Shown in pieces: positions 16,512-24,650 of a stretch of 64,000 nucleotides of DNA; within the stretch, counting starts at the first letter, position 1; every line of letters starts with the position of its first letter. The stretch is from an uncultured Clostridia bacterium (GTDB lineage Bacteria > Bacillota > Clostridia > Christensenellales > UBA1242). The DNA lies in assembly GCA_934756675.1 (NCBI GenBank), contig CAKVLG010000004.1:1-64000 (forward strand). The letters are read 5' to 3'. The translations under genes and the position numbers were made by a program. Under the pieces are notes generated by a model. The model was not told the origin of the DNA. It searched no databases and was given only the letters and a program-made list of their open reading frames with translations.

Positions 16512-16799
16512 ATGAATATTAAACCACTTTTCGACAGAGTCGTTGTAAAAGAAATAACACCCGAGCAAAAATTTGGCAAACTTATTTTTCAATCAACAAG
16601 CGAAGATAGACCAATATTTGGCGAAGTTGTTTTTGTTGGCGATGGAACAAATGACGAAGGCAAGAAAATTCCAATGCAAGTAAAGCCTGGTGACAAAGTT
16701 ATATTTAGCAAGTATGTTGCCGTCAATGCAAAAATTGAAAATGAAGACTATTTGCTTCTTCGTCAAACAGACATTTTAGGAGTAATTACAAATGAGTAA
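16512..16799 (+). CDS. groES: Co-chaperonin GroES
   Basis: 95 residues, about the usual length. The start (MNIKPLFDRVVVKEI) and the GEVVFVGDG and GDKVIFSKY motifs are GroES-like. The mobile loop is atypical: where GroES normally has a Gly-rich run ending in the hydrophobic IVL tripeptide, this protein reads FGKLIFQSTSEDRP. The loop docks on GroEL, so a matching change in the partner is expected. The gene overlaps groEL by 8 bp. Confidence 0.92.
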   Translation: MNIKPLFDRVVVKEITPEQKFGKLIFQSTSEDRPIFGEVVFVGDGTNDEGKKIPMQVKPGDKVIFSKYVAVNAKIENEDYLLLRQTDILGVITNE

Positions 16800-18372
16800 A
16801 CAAATATTGCAATCTACTGCCGCACGTGAAAAATTGCTTGCTGGCGTTAAAAAATTATCTGGAGCGGTGAAAATCACACTTGGGCCAAAAGGTAGAAATG
16901 TTGTTCTTGACCGCCAATACGCTACCCCACTTATCACAAACGATGGTGTAACAATTGCAAAAGAAGTTGAGCTTCCAGACAAGTTCGAAAACATGGGTGC
17001 AGCCATTGTAAAAGAATGTGCAATAAAAACTAATGACATTGCTGGCGATGGCACAACAACAGCAACATTACTTTCAGAAGTAATGATAAACGAAGGCATA
17101 AAGTGTCTTCAATCTGGCGAAAACCCAATCAATCTAAAGCAAGGCATGAAACTTGCAACAGATTTTGTAACAAAAGAACTCGATAAAAAAAGCAAGCCAG
17201 TTGCAAGCAAAGAAGACCTTTCACATGTTGCAAGTATCTCTGCTGGAAGTGATGAAATTGGCGACCTAATTGCAACCACACTTTTTGATGTTGGAAGCGA
17301 TGGTGCGGTCACTATTTGTGAGTCTAAAACTAGCAAAACATTTGCCAGCAAAACTCAAGGCTTAGAGTTTGACAGAGGCTACATGTCGCCATATTTTGTA
17401 ACAGATAACGAAAAGATGATAGCAGAGTATTCTGACGTTTTTGTATTGGTCACTGATAAAAAGTTAACATCGATGCAGGAAATTTTACATCTTCTTGAAC
17501 AAATTGCTCAAAATGGCAGAAGTTTACTAATCATCGCAGAAGACATAGAACAAGAAGCATTGTCATCATTAGTACTCAATAAGCTCCGCGGAAATTTAAG
17601 TGTTGTTGCTGTTAAATGTCCATTGTTTGGTGAAAAAAGAAAACAGATACTTGATGACATTGCAGTTGTAACTGGTGGTAAATTTATTTGCACAGAAACT
17701 GGTGAAAAACTTTCTAGTATGTCACTAGAAGACCTAGGTCAAGCAAAACTAGTACGTGTTAGCAAAGATTCTACACTAATTGTAGAAGGCAAAGGCGATG
17801 CCGCAAAAGTTGAAGAACGCAAAGCTGAACTTCGAAATCAATTAACAAATGCAGATGGCTATGATAAAGAAAAATTACAAGAAAGATTGGCTAAACTTTC
17901 TGGCGGTGTAGCAGTTATTAATGTTGGCGCCAACACCGAAGTTGAAATGCACGAGCTTAAACTTAGAATAGAAGATGCTCTATCATCTGCGAAATCCGCA
18001 AGGCAATGTGGCGTTGTTGCTGGCGGTGGATTAGCGTTATTCAATTGTTTGCAGGCACTAGAAAATTTTGACTGCAACCCAATTTATAATTGCGGCGTGC
18101 AAGTAATCAAAAGAGCTATCACTGCCCCACTAAAGCAAATTTTAATAAATGCCGGTCTTGATTATCAACCAATTCTAGACAAACTCATTTCATCAAATGA
18201 TGAAAATTATGGCTACGATGCAAAGACAAACACTTATGTAAACATGTTTGACGCTGGTATAATTGACCCCGTTCTTGTTACAAAAACAGCACTCTCATCA
18301 GCTTGCAGCGTTGCTTCTACCCTGCTCACCACCGAATGCTTAATTTCTACAACTGTGGAAGATAAACAATAA
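16792..18372 (+). CDS. groEL: Chaperonin GroEL, divergent, without GGM tail
   Basis: 526 residues against about 540-548 usually. ATPase residues are intact: LGPKGRNVV, GDGTTTATLL, VAGGG and the IEDAL Asp. The N-terminus (MSKQILQSTAAREKLL) and the ends of the apical domain differ from typical Clostridia. The usual C-terminal Gly-Gly-Met repeats are missing; the protein ends TTVEDKQ. It folds cytosolic proteins with GroES, encoded immediately upstream. Whether another groEL exists elsewhere in the genome cannot be seen here. Confidence 0.95.
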   Translation: MSKQILQSTAAREKLLAGVKKLSGAVKITLGPKGRNVVLDRQYATPLITNDGVTIAKEVELPDKFENMGAAIVKECAIKTNDIAGDGTTTATLLSEVMINEGIKCLQSGENPINLKQGMKLATDFVTKELDKKSKPVASKEDLSHVASISAGSDEIGDLIATTLFDVGSDGAVTICESKTSKTFASKTQGLEFDRGYMSPYFVTDNEKMIAEYSDVFVLVTDKKLTSMQEILHLLEQIAQNGRSLLIIAEDIEQEALSSLVLNKLRGNLSVVAVKCPLFGEKRKQILDDIAVVTGGKFICTETGEKLSSMSLEDLGQAKLVRVSKDSTLIVEGKGDAAKVEERKAELRNQLTNADGYDKEKLQERLAKLSGGVAVINVGANTEVEMHELKLRIEDALSSAKSARQCGVVAGGGLALFNCLQALENFDCNPIYNCGVQVIKRAITAPLKQILINAGLDYQPILDKLISSNDENYGYDAKTNTYVNMFDAGIIDPVLVTKTALSSACSVASTLLTTECLISTTVEDKQ

Positions 18373-18406
18373 AAAAAATAAAGAGCTAACCGCTCTTTAT
18401 TTTTTG
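18370..18406. terminator. Bidirectional terminator after groEL
   Basis: Stem ataaagagc/gctctttat with A and T runs on either side. It also overlaps the stop of the convergent coiled-coil gene at 18397. Confidence 0.8.
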
Positions 18407-19089
18407 CCTGATAACAAATCACGCATAATTTCTTCAAGTGTGTCAGTTGGGTTAAGCGCCTCTTCAAAATCAAATCCACTTTCACCTTTTGGTGGATATA
18501 TGCTTGTTTTTTGCACTGGTTTCTTTTGCGATAAAGGTTTTTGCTCTACAGTACTTTCCCCTATTTTTTCATTAAATGTGTGCAACAATTTAGCAAACCT
18601 TTCATCTAAATCGCCACGTGCTTTTCCATTCAATCTTGCAGTTTCTTCAATATATGTTTTTTCGATTGTGCTAAGTGGTTTTTCACCATTCAAACTCTCT
18701 GAAAAATCTGTAAAGCTTGTAAGTAAACTCTTTAATTCTTTATTAAACTCTTCGAATGAATCTCTGTCTTTCTTATCATATTTAGCATCAAGTTTATCAA
18801 AAAACTTTTCCCATTTTGCCGAAAAATCTGTGAGCCTGTTAAGTTCAATAACGGCACGTGTGCGGGTGTTGTTAACAATATAATCAGCACGGCGTTCTGC
18901 AAGCATAAGTGTTCGGTTTATCGATTTTTCTTTTTGCTTATATTCGTCAATACTTTTTTGGAGTTGAGTATTTTTTCTATTCAGCTCATCAATTTTTTGG
19001 AGTTGCAAAGAAAGAGTCTTTTCACTTTCACTCATAAGCCCCTTAACATATTCTTCTACTTGGTTTAGTGTATAATACTTTTTACTCAT
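18397..19089 (-). CDS. Coiled-coil protein, DivIVA-like in layout
   Basis: 230 residues from ATG 19089 (MSKKYYTLNQVEEYVKGL). A short N-terminal segment resembling the DivIVA/GpsB lead-in is followed by a long coiled coil (about 20-90), a second helical region (about 100-165) and an acidic C-terminus. It overlaps the lgt stop by 8 bp, so it is co-translated with Lgt. The DivIVA relation is an inference from layout, not from a decisive motif; a polar scaffold or cell-division role is plausible but unproven. Confidence 0.6.
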   Translation of the reverse strand: MSKKYYTLNQVEEYVKGLMSESEKTLSLQLQKIDELNRKNTQLQKSIDEYKQKEKSINRTLMLAERRADYIVNNTRTRAVIELNRLTDFSAKWEKFFDKLDAKYDKKDRDSFEEFNKELKSLLTSFTDFSESLNGEKPLSTIEKTYIEETARLNGKARGDLDERFAKLLHTFNEKIGESTVEQKPLSQKKPVQKTSIYPPKGESGFDFEEALNPTDTLEEIMRDLLSGKK

Positions 19090-19858
19090 AAAGCATCTCC
19101 TTGTTTTTTCGTTTAACCAAACAATAAATGAACAATGCAATACCAATTGCAATCATAAGCAAGCTTATCACAAGCGATATTCTAAGTGAACCAAGCTTTA
19201 AAATATATTCTGCTTGCCTATGTGGTTCGAGAATAGACCTAATTGTTCCATAATAAATAAGGTAACTTGCACAGCTAACACCTTTAACTTTTGTCTTTAA
19301 ATAAATAATAAGCAAAATCACAAAACCTATACAGTCAAGCACACTTTCATAAAAAAACAAAGCTTCGTACCACGAACCCGAGATGTTAACCGCAAATGGA
19401 AAAAATTGCCAAGCGGGATCTGTAATTATTCTTCCATAAACTTCGTTGTTAAAATAATTCCCCCACCTACCAATGCCTTGCGCCAAAATCAAAACAACGA
19501 CTATCAAATCGGCAGATACCAAAATATCACGTTTTTTTATAACCTTTAATAAAACAAGCCCTATTGCACCACCAATAATTGCACCGATAATACTCATGCC
19601 ACCGTTTCTAAAGTTAAAATAATCAGCAAGTGTCAATGATGAATCAAACAAGCAATCGAAAAATCTTGCACAAACTATTCCAAGTGGAATAGCTGCTATC
19701 AAAATCTCGAACGGCAAATCGTTTTCAATATTCTTTTTTCTAACAAGTAACATTGCGAGCAAAAATGCCACAAGTAAAGCAGTGGCAATTATAACGCCAT
19801 ACCAATAAATGTCTAGACCAAAAAGTGTAAAGGCCACTCTACCACAAATAATATTCAT
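19082..19858 (-). CDS. lgt: Prolipoprotein diacylglyceryl transferase
   Basis: 258 residues with about seven membrane helices. Lgt transfers diacylglycerol from phosphatidylglycerol to the lipobox Cys; LspA (1891-2397) acts next. Family motifs: FNFRNGGMSIIG, QGIGRWGNYFNNE, FFYESVLD and the late arginine (IRSILEPHR). The ATG at 19858 has no ribosome site and is only 6 bp from a consensus -10, so its mRNA is probably leaderless. Upstream of the coiled-coil gene in the same transcript. Confidence 0.93.
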   Translation of the reverse strand: MNIICGRVAFTLFGLDIYWYGVIIATALLVAFLLAMLLVRKKNIENDLPFEILIAAIPLGIVCARFFDCLFDSSLTLADYFNFRNGGMSIIGAIIGGAIGLVLLKVIKKRDILVSADLIVVVLILAQGIGRWGNYFNNEVYGRIITDPAWQFFPFAVNISGSWYEALFFYESVLDCIGFVILLIIYLKTKVKGVSCASYLIYYGTIRSILEPHRQAEYILKLGSLRISLVISLLMIAIGIALFIYCLVKRKNKEMLYE

Positions 19859-19864
19859 ACTAAT

Positions 19865-19893
19865 ATTATATATGCAATTTAGCTAAAAAGCAA
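19865..19893 (-). promoter_or_regulatory. Promoter for lgt, predicting a leaderless mRNA
   Basis: Minus strand: -35 ttgctt (19893-19888), 17-bp spacer, -10 tataat (19870-19865). Only 6 bp separate the -10 from the lgt ATG and there is no Shine-Dalgarno. Confidence 0.7.
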
Positions 19894-19913
19894 ATATAAT
19901 AAAATTTTGTGCA

Positions 19914-19946
19914 AAGAAAAACCGCGAACTTTGTTGTCCGCGGTCA
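19914..19946 (-). terminator. Terminator of the coiled-coil membrane protein gene
   Basis: Minus-strand GC-rich hairpin accgcg/cgcggt followed by five T, just after the stop at 19957. Confidence 0.8.
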
Positions 19947-19956
19947 ATTTAGGTTA

Positions 19957-20967
19957 CTAAACCATTTCTTCTTCTTTTTGATCGCCTTTGCTGCCACTTT
20001 GATTTTTGTCGTTTTGGTCTGTGTTATGTTGGTCGTCGTTAACATCTTCTTTGTCGCCATCAGCTACAGAAACGTTAGAATTGTCTTTTGAATTGTCTTT
20101 ATCTTTGTCGATATCGTCTTGTGGAGGTTGTTTCAATTGATCTCTCAAATTTTTAATGCTATCTTCAAGTTGTTTAATTTCAGAGTCTTTTGCATTTACA
20201 TTATTTCTAAGATCTGTTAACTCTTTTTCTTTTGCAGCAAGTTCATCTCTTAAATCAGATATTGTTTTAGAAGCTCCTTGCGCGCCATCTGTTACACCAT
20301 TTTCATAGCTTTCTTTCTTTTCTTTTTCGTTTTGTTCAGGTGAAACATAGTCTTTGAATTCGCCTTTTGTTTTATTTATACCATCTGCCATACCCGATTG
20401 ATATCCAGCTTCATGTCCCTTCGATTCAGCTTTTGGATCTGGAACTTCAACTGTTACAACAATAGGGTCTTTTTCTGCTTTTTTCAACTTATTGTAAGTT
20501 ACACCAAGACCAATACCAAGAGCAACTGCAACAGCAGTTACAACACTAGCGATAACAACAAGAACTCTCGTATTTGTTTTTGCCTTCTTTGCAAACACCT
20601 TGTGTTCATCTTCTTTAATAGCAAGTTCTTCTTTAGCTTTCTTTTCTGCTTCAATTGCTGCTGTGAGTTCTTTTTCTTTTGCTGCTTTTTCTTCTTTAAG
20701 ACCTATAATCTCTATATTAATTTTCTTAATATCTTCTTTAGATACATCACCTTTTTTCTTCAACTCTTCAGCTTTTTTGCTAGCTTCTTCAAGTTTAGCA
20801 GCTATTTTATCACGTTCATCTACAAGCTTACCATAAGTTTTAGCAGTTACAACTGTAACATTACCTTCTTGATCAGTAAGTTCAAGACCATCAACTTCTC
20901 TTGTTTTCTTTGTTGGGTATGTTTCATTAGCTTTAATAATTTTACTATCTGTAAATTTTGTTGCCAT
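19957..20967 (-). CDS. Single-pass membrane protein with coiled coils on both sides
   Basis: 336 residues from ATG 20967, which has a perfect ggaggag site. Residues 55-130 are a Lys/Glu/Ala-rich coiled coil. A membrane helix lies at about 138-158 (VVIASVVTAVAVALGIGLG). After it come a short Gly-rich stretch (GHEAGYQSGMADG), another coiled coil (about 240-275) and an Asp/Asn/Lys-rich disordered tail. No catalytic domain. It may link cytosol and envelope, but no function can be assigned. Monocistronic, with its own promoter and terminator. Confidence 0.75.
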   Translation of the reverse strand: MATKFTDSKIIKANETYPTKKTREVDGLELTDQEGNVTVVTAKTYGKLVDERDKIAAKLEEASKKAEELKKKGDVSKEDIKKINIEIIGLKEEKAAKEKELTAAIEAEKKAKEELAIKEDEHKVFAKKAKTNTRVLVVIASVVTAVAVALGIGLGVTYNKLKKAEKDPIVVTVEVPDPKAESKGHEAGYQSGMADGINKTKGEFKDYVSPEQNEKEKKESYENGVTDGAQGASKTISDLRDELAAKEKELTDLRNNVNAKDSEIKQLEDSIKNLRDQLKQPPQDDIDKDKDNSKDNSNVSVADGDKEDVNDDQHNTDQNDKNQSGSKGDQKEEEMV

Positions 20968-21030
20968 TCTTTTCTCCTCCAATATTCAATGACTTTTTAA
21001 TCATTTTTGCCCTTCTTTTTTAGCAAAGTA

Positions 21031-21059
21031 ATTGTACCACACGAAATGGATAAAGTCAA
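21031..21059 (-). promoter_or_regulatory. Promoter for the 19957-20967 gene
   Basis: Minus strand: -35 ttgact (21059-21054), 17-bp spacer, -10 tacaat (21036-21031). Confidence 0.7.
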
Positions 21060-21069
21060 TACCGACCAA

Positions 21070-21098
21070 AGAAAAAATCGCTTATTTTTGCGATTTTT
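21070..21098 (-). terminator. Terminator overlapping the acpS stop
   Basis: Minus-strand stem aaaaatcgc/gcgattttt with a T-run. It includes the last codons of acpS and ends the YigZ-recX-acpS operon. Confidence 0.75.
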
Positions 21099-21483
21099 CT
21101 AGATTTGCTTGTGCAATTGCGTAATTTCCATCGTGAGATATTGATAAAAATATCACCCCAAAATTGTTGTTTTTTGCGTAATTTTGCAGTTTTTCGCTCA
21201 ATTTTACCGTTGGAGCACCCATTTTTGTATGATTTACTTCAATGTCCAAAAATCCGTATCCATTGCCCACTCCAACACCAAAAGATTTCAAAATTGCCTC
21301 TTTTGCGGCGAAAAAACCAGCTAAAGTATACATTTTTGGTGAAAATTTACCATTAACGACAACATCTGGCTTAGTGTTAAGGTACATAATCTCGGCTTTT
21401 GTTAATATTTTTTCCGGAAAATTGCTGTTTTTTTCAATAGCTTTTTTTATTCTTTCTACTTCTACAATATCAATTCCTACCAT
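21082..21483 (-). CDS. acpS: Holo-[acyl-carrier-protein] synthase
   Basis: 133 residues. AcpS moves the 4'-phosphopantetheine of CoA onto the ACP serine; the acceptor AcpP is encoded at 27408-27638. The signatures GIDIVEVERI (Mg-binding Asp) and FAAKEAILKSFG are both present. It starts 2 bp after the recX stop and is the last gene of the YigZ-recX-acpS operon. Confidence 0.93.
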   Translation of the reverse strand: MVGIDIVEVERIKKAIEKNSNFPEKILTKAEIMYLNTKPDVVVNGKFSPKMYTLAGFFAAKEAILKSFGVGVGNGYGFLDIEVNHTKMGAPTVKLSEKLQNYAKNNNFGVIFLSISHDGNYAIAQANLEKSQK

Positions 21484-21485
21484 TT

Positions 21486-22091
21486 TTAGTCCTTTTTAAA
21501 CCTTGTTACAGTTGATTTTACCACCTCGCCGTCATACCCTTTACGAGATAGATAAGCATATAGTTTGGCTAAATTTTTTTCTTCCGCTTCTTTGCCACGC
21601 ATATATTTTTTTGCCAAGTTTTCACAATTCATTTTTTCATCATCAGTCGAAATCAATGACAAATATTTGTTTGCAAGTTCCTTGCTTACACCTTTTGTTT
21701 GGAGCAAGTATTCAATTTCTTTTTTACTCTTCCCACCAGAACATTCAACAACCCAAGCTGTGAAGTTTTCGTCAGACAAGTATCCATACTCTTTTAGTTT
21801 TGCAATTGTGTTGTCTATAACAAGAGGTCTATAACCTTTTAGTTTCAATTTATTTCTAATTTCTTTTTCAGAATGCAGTCTGCGAGATAAATAATCAATA
21901 GCTTTATCAAAAGCATATTTACCTTCGCTTAACACAAGCAATTCATCAAGCTCAACTTCGCCAATTTCTTGACCAACTTTTATACCTTTACTTAAAACAG
22001 TTTCTGCAAGAGCTCCGCTAAAAAACTTGCCGTCTAAATAAATGTTAACTCTATCTTTTGTCTTTTGAGATTTTATGTCAGTAATTACCAT
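21486..22091 (-). CDS. recX: Regulatory protein RecX
   Basis: 201 residues with the three-helix RecX repeats: YLSRRLHSEKEIRNKLKLKG, LKEYGYLSDENFTAW and LYAYLSRKGYDGEVV. RecX modulates RecA filaments. The start overlaps the preceding YigZ-family gene by 7 bp. No recA is in the window, so it is not in a recA-recX operon here. Confidence 0.85.
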   Translation of the reverse strand: MVITDIKSQKTKDRVNIYLDGKFFSGALAETVLSKGIKVGQEIGEVELDELLVLSEGKYAFDKAIDYLSRRLHSEKEIRNKLKLKGYRPLVIDNTIAKLKEYGYLSDENFTAWVVECSGGKSKKEIEYLLQTKGVSKELANKYLSLISTDDEKMNCENLAKKYMRGKEAEEKNLAKLYAYLSRKGYDGEVVKSTVTRFKKD

Positions 22092-22798
22092 GGAAATCTA
22101 TAATACCCCTCTCCAACTCTCGAAACAGCAACACCACCTTGAATACGACTTTTAACATCTTCTGTCGCTTCGTTTGATTTATCTGCTGGAATAGCAACTT
22201 TTAGCATTGGCATTGCATCATCAAAGTTTTTCTCGATTACTGGTAAGTTTTTCATATCAACAAGTTTGCCAAGTTTTGCAAACTCTGAATATGGAACCTT
22301 TAGTGTATAGAAACCACAAAATCTCATTCTATATTTTTTAGCATTATTAATACATTCTGTGGCAGCGGCATTGTATGTTGATGTAAGTTTAGATTTGCCA
22401 AGTTCAATACCACCAAAATATCTAACAACGGCAATCAAAATATTCGTCATACCAGCTGCTTTTATTGCGGCATAAATTGGGTCGCCAGCAGAACCAGCAG
22501 GCTCTTCATCGTCATTATTTCTACCAACAGAAAAATCTGGACCAAGCATATATGCATAAGGTATATGCTTTGCGCCAGCGTTACTTTTACGAAGAGTGCC
22601 AAGCTTTTGCCTAACTTCCTCTATTGTTTCAACATGAAAAGCAACCGCAATGAAACGCGATTTTTTAACAGTGATTTCAATCATCGACATGTCGTCAATT
22701 GTATTATACTTCCCACCTTTGGGATGTTTAGCCATTTCAACAGCAGCTAAGCCTGTCACCTTTTGCGACGAAGTTTGATTATTTGTTTGATCTGCCAT
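22085..22798 (-). CDS. YigZ/IMPACT family protein (UPF0029)
   Basis: 237 residues. The central IMPACT domain is recognised by SRFIAVAFHVETIEE, HIPYAYMLG, DDEEPAGSAGDPIYAAI and VVRYFGGIELGKS, followed by the DUF1949-like C-terminal domain. The biochemical role of bacterial members is unsettled; eukaryotic IMPACT affects Gcn2 signalling. The N-terminal 25 residues are a Gln/Thr-rich extension. First gene of the operon with recX and acpS. Confidence 0.85.
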   Translation of the reverse strand: MADQTNNQTSSQKVTGLAAVEMAKHPKGGKYNTIDDMSMIEITVKKSRFIAVAFHVETIEEVRQKLGTLRKSNAGAKHIPYAYMLGPDFSVGRNNDDEEPAGSAGDPIYAAIKAAGMTNILIAVVRYFGGIELGKSKLTSTYNAAATECINNAKKYRMRFCGFYTLKVPYSEFAKLGKLVDMKNLPVIEKNFDDAMPMLKVAIPADKSNEATEDVKSRIQGGVAVSRVGEGYYRFPW

Positions 22799-22818
22799 AA
22801 TATTCTCCTATCAAACAT

Positions 22819-22846
22819 ATTTTAACACAAATTATCACTTTTACAA
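22819..22846 (-). promoter_or_regulatory. Promoter for YigZ-recX-acpS
   Basis: Minus strand: -35 ttgtaa (22846-22841), 16-bp spacer, -10 taaaat (22824-22819), with an aggagaa ribosome site downstream. Confidence 0.6.
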
Positions 22847-22866
22847 AATGTTATTAGCAAGTTTAG

Positions 22867-22896
22867 TTGTATAATTTTTTTTAAATATGTTAAAAT
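22867..22896 (+). promoter_or_regulatory. Promoter for the Fe-S scaffold-like/GGGtGRT operon
   Basis: -35 ttgtat (22867-22872), 18-bp spacer, -10 taaaat (22891-22896), then aaaggag before the ATG at 22920. Confidence 0.55.
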
Positions 22897-22919
22897 GAAA
22901 TAAGTAAAGGAGAACAATT

Positions 22920-23612
22920 ATGCAATATTCATCAGAAATACAAAAACAGTGCAGCGTAAGAAAAGGTGCAAACCACGAAAATGCACCAATACCTGAAGAA
23001 GGCAAATATGTGCACAGCAAAGAGATAAAAGACATTTCTGGTCTTTCTCATGGTGTTGGCACATGTGCACCGCAACAGGGTGCTTGCAAACTTACACTAA
23101 ACATTAAAAACGGGATCATCGAAGAAGCTTTGATCGAAACAATTGGTTGCAGTGGTATGACCCACTCTGCCGCTATGGCTTCTGAGATTTTAGTTGGTAA
23201 AACCTTACTTGAAGCTCTTAACACAGATCTTGTATGCGACGCAATTAACGTTGCCATGCGTGAAATTTTCTTGCAACTTGTTTATGGCAGAACTCAATCT
23301 GCATTTTCAGACAATGGGCTTGAAGTTGGCGCTGGTCTTGACGATCTTGGTAAAGCTCGTTGCAGCCAAGTTGGTACAGCTTATTCAACAAAACTCAAAG
23401 GCCCAAGATACCTTAATGTTACCGAAGGTTATGTAACAAAACTCGGTCTTGACGAAAATAACGAAATCATCGGTTATGAATATGTTAACCTTGGCAAATT
23501 TATGGATCTTGTTAAACAAGGTATTCCACCAGTTGAAGCTCTTGCATCAAATATAAAAACATATGGTCGTTATAACGAAGCTGTTAAAAAAATCGACCCA
23601 AGAAAGGAGTAA
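22920..23612 (+). CDS. Iron-sulfur cluster scaffold-like (NifU/IscU-type N domain) protein
   Basis: 230 residues. The middle resembles the NifU/IscU scaffold fold: GACKLTLNIKNGIIEEALIE, then IGCSGMTHSAAMASEIL, which corresponds to the cluster-ligand region of IscU, and a later Cys in KARCSQVG. A further Cys pair occurs in GTCAPQQGAC. No nifS/iscS is nearby. It is 3 bp upstream of a GGGtGRT-family gene; these two are commonly paired in anaerobic Bacillota. A specific client is unknown. The unusual N-terminus (about 40 residues, VRKGANHENAPIPEEGKY) is not part of IscU. Confidence 0.75.
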   Translation: MQYSSEIQKQCSVRKGANHENAPIPEEGKYVHSKEIKDISGLSHGVGTCAPQQGACKLTLNIKNGIIEEALIETIGCSGMTHSAAMASEILVGKTLLEALNTDLVCDAINVAMREIFLQLVYGRTQSAFSDNGLEVGAGLDDLGKARCSQVGTAYSTKLKGPRYLNVTEGYVTKLGLDENNEIIGYEYVNLGKFMDLVKQGIPPVEALASNIKTYGRYNEAVKKIDPRKE

Positions 23613-23615
23613 CTT

Positions 23616-24608
23616 ATGGCAATTACATTCGAAGGTAAAGATAAAAGACAAGCATCTATCAATGCTTGCTTAAAACAATATGATATTAAAAATCTCGAGA
23701 CTGCACGCGATATGTGTTTATCTCGTGGAATAGATGTAGACAAAACCGTTCGCGGCATACAATCTATTTGTTTTGAAAATGCCATTTGGGCATACACTCT
23801 TGGCACAGCAATTGCTATAAAACAAAAAGCTAAAACACCAGTCGAAGCTGCAAAATATATTGGCGTTGGCTTACAAGCTTTTTGCGTACCAGGTTCTGTT
23901 GCCGACCACCGCAAAGTTGGTATTGGCCATGGCAACCTTGCAGCAATGCTTCTTGACGAAAAAACAAAATGTTTCGCATTCCTTGCCGGTCACGAAAGTT
24001 TTGCCGCTGCCGAAGGTGCAATTGGTATTGCATTAACTGCAAACAAAGTTAGAAAGACTCCATTAAATGTTATTTTAAACGGTCTTGGTAAAGACGCCGC
24101 CTATATTATTTCTAGAGTCAACGGTTTCACCTATGTTCAAACTCAATACGATTATGTAACAGGTAAACTCAACATCGTTAATACAATAAAGTTCTCTAAT
24201 GGCGACCGTGCAAAAGTTAAAGTTTATGGCGCTGATGATGTTTCTGAAGGTGTTGCAATTATGGAATATGAAAAAGTTGATGTTTCTATCACAGGCAACT
24301 CTACAAACCCAACAAGATTCCAACACCCAGTTGCTGGCACATACAAAAAATTATGTGAAGAACAAGGCAAAAAATACTTTTCAGTCGCTAGCGGTGGTGG
24401 TACAGGTCGTACCCTTCACCCAGACAATGTTGGTGCGGGTCCAGCAAGTTATGGTTTAACAGATACAATGGGCAGAATGCACAGTGACGCACAATTCGCT
24501 GGTTCTTCTTCTGTTCCAGCACACGTTGACATGATGGGCTTTATCGGTATGGGTAACAACCCTATGGTTGGTGCAACAGTTGCTCTGGCTTGCTGCTTTG
24601 CAAAATAA
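23616..24608 (+). CDS. GGGtGRT family protein (function unknown)
   Basis: 330 residues. The name-giving motif GGGTGRTLHPDN is at about residues 261-272, with Gly-rich segments before the end (MMGFIGMGNNPMVGATVALA). It also has a conserved-looking HRKVGIGHGNLAAMLL and FLAGHESFAAAEGAIG. No membrane helix. The family has no established activity that I can cite. Its tight pairing with the Fe-S scaffold-like gene suggests a metalloprotein or a cluster-dependent function, which is inference. Confidence 0.8.
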   Translation: MAITFEGKDKRQASINACLKQYDIKNLETARDMCLSRGIDVDKTVRGIQSICFENAIWAYTLGTAIAIKQKAKTPVEAAKYIGVGLQAFCVPGSVADHRKVGIGHGNLAAMLLDEKTKCFAFLAGHESFAAAEGAIGIALTANKVRKTPLNVILNGLGKDAAYIISRVNGFTYVQTQYDYVTGKLNIVNTIKFSNGDRAKVKVYGADDVSEGVAIMEYEKVDVSITGNSTNPTRFQHPVAGTYKKLCEEQGKKYFSVASGGGTGRTLHPDNVGAGPASYGLTDTMGRMHSDAQFAGSSSVPAHVDMMGFIGMGNNPMVGATVALACCFAK

Positions 24609-24611
24609 TAG

Positions 24612-24642
24612 AAAAAATCTCGGTTATGTCCGAGATTTTTTA
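24612..24642. terminator. Terminator after the GGGtGRT gene
   Basis: Stem aaaaaatctcgg/ccgagatttttt, loop ttatgt; symmetrical A and T runs make it usable from both convergent transcripts. Confidence 0.85.
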
Positions 24643-24650
24643 TTGCATGT

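Noticed and set aside
20398..21000. 200-codon open frame opposite the coiled-coil gene
   Set aside because: A Phe/Ser/Cys-rich antisense shadow of the Lys/Glu-rich gene, without a start signal.
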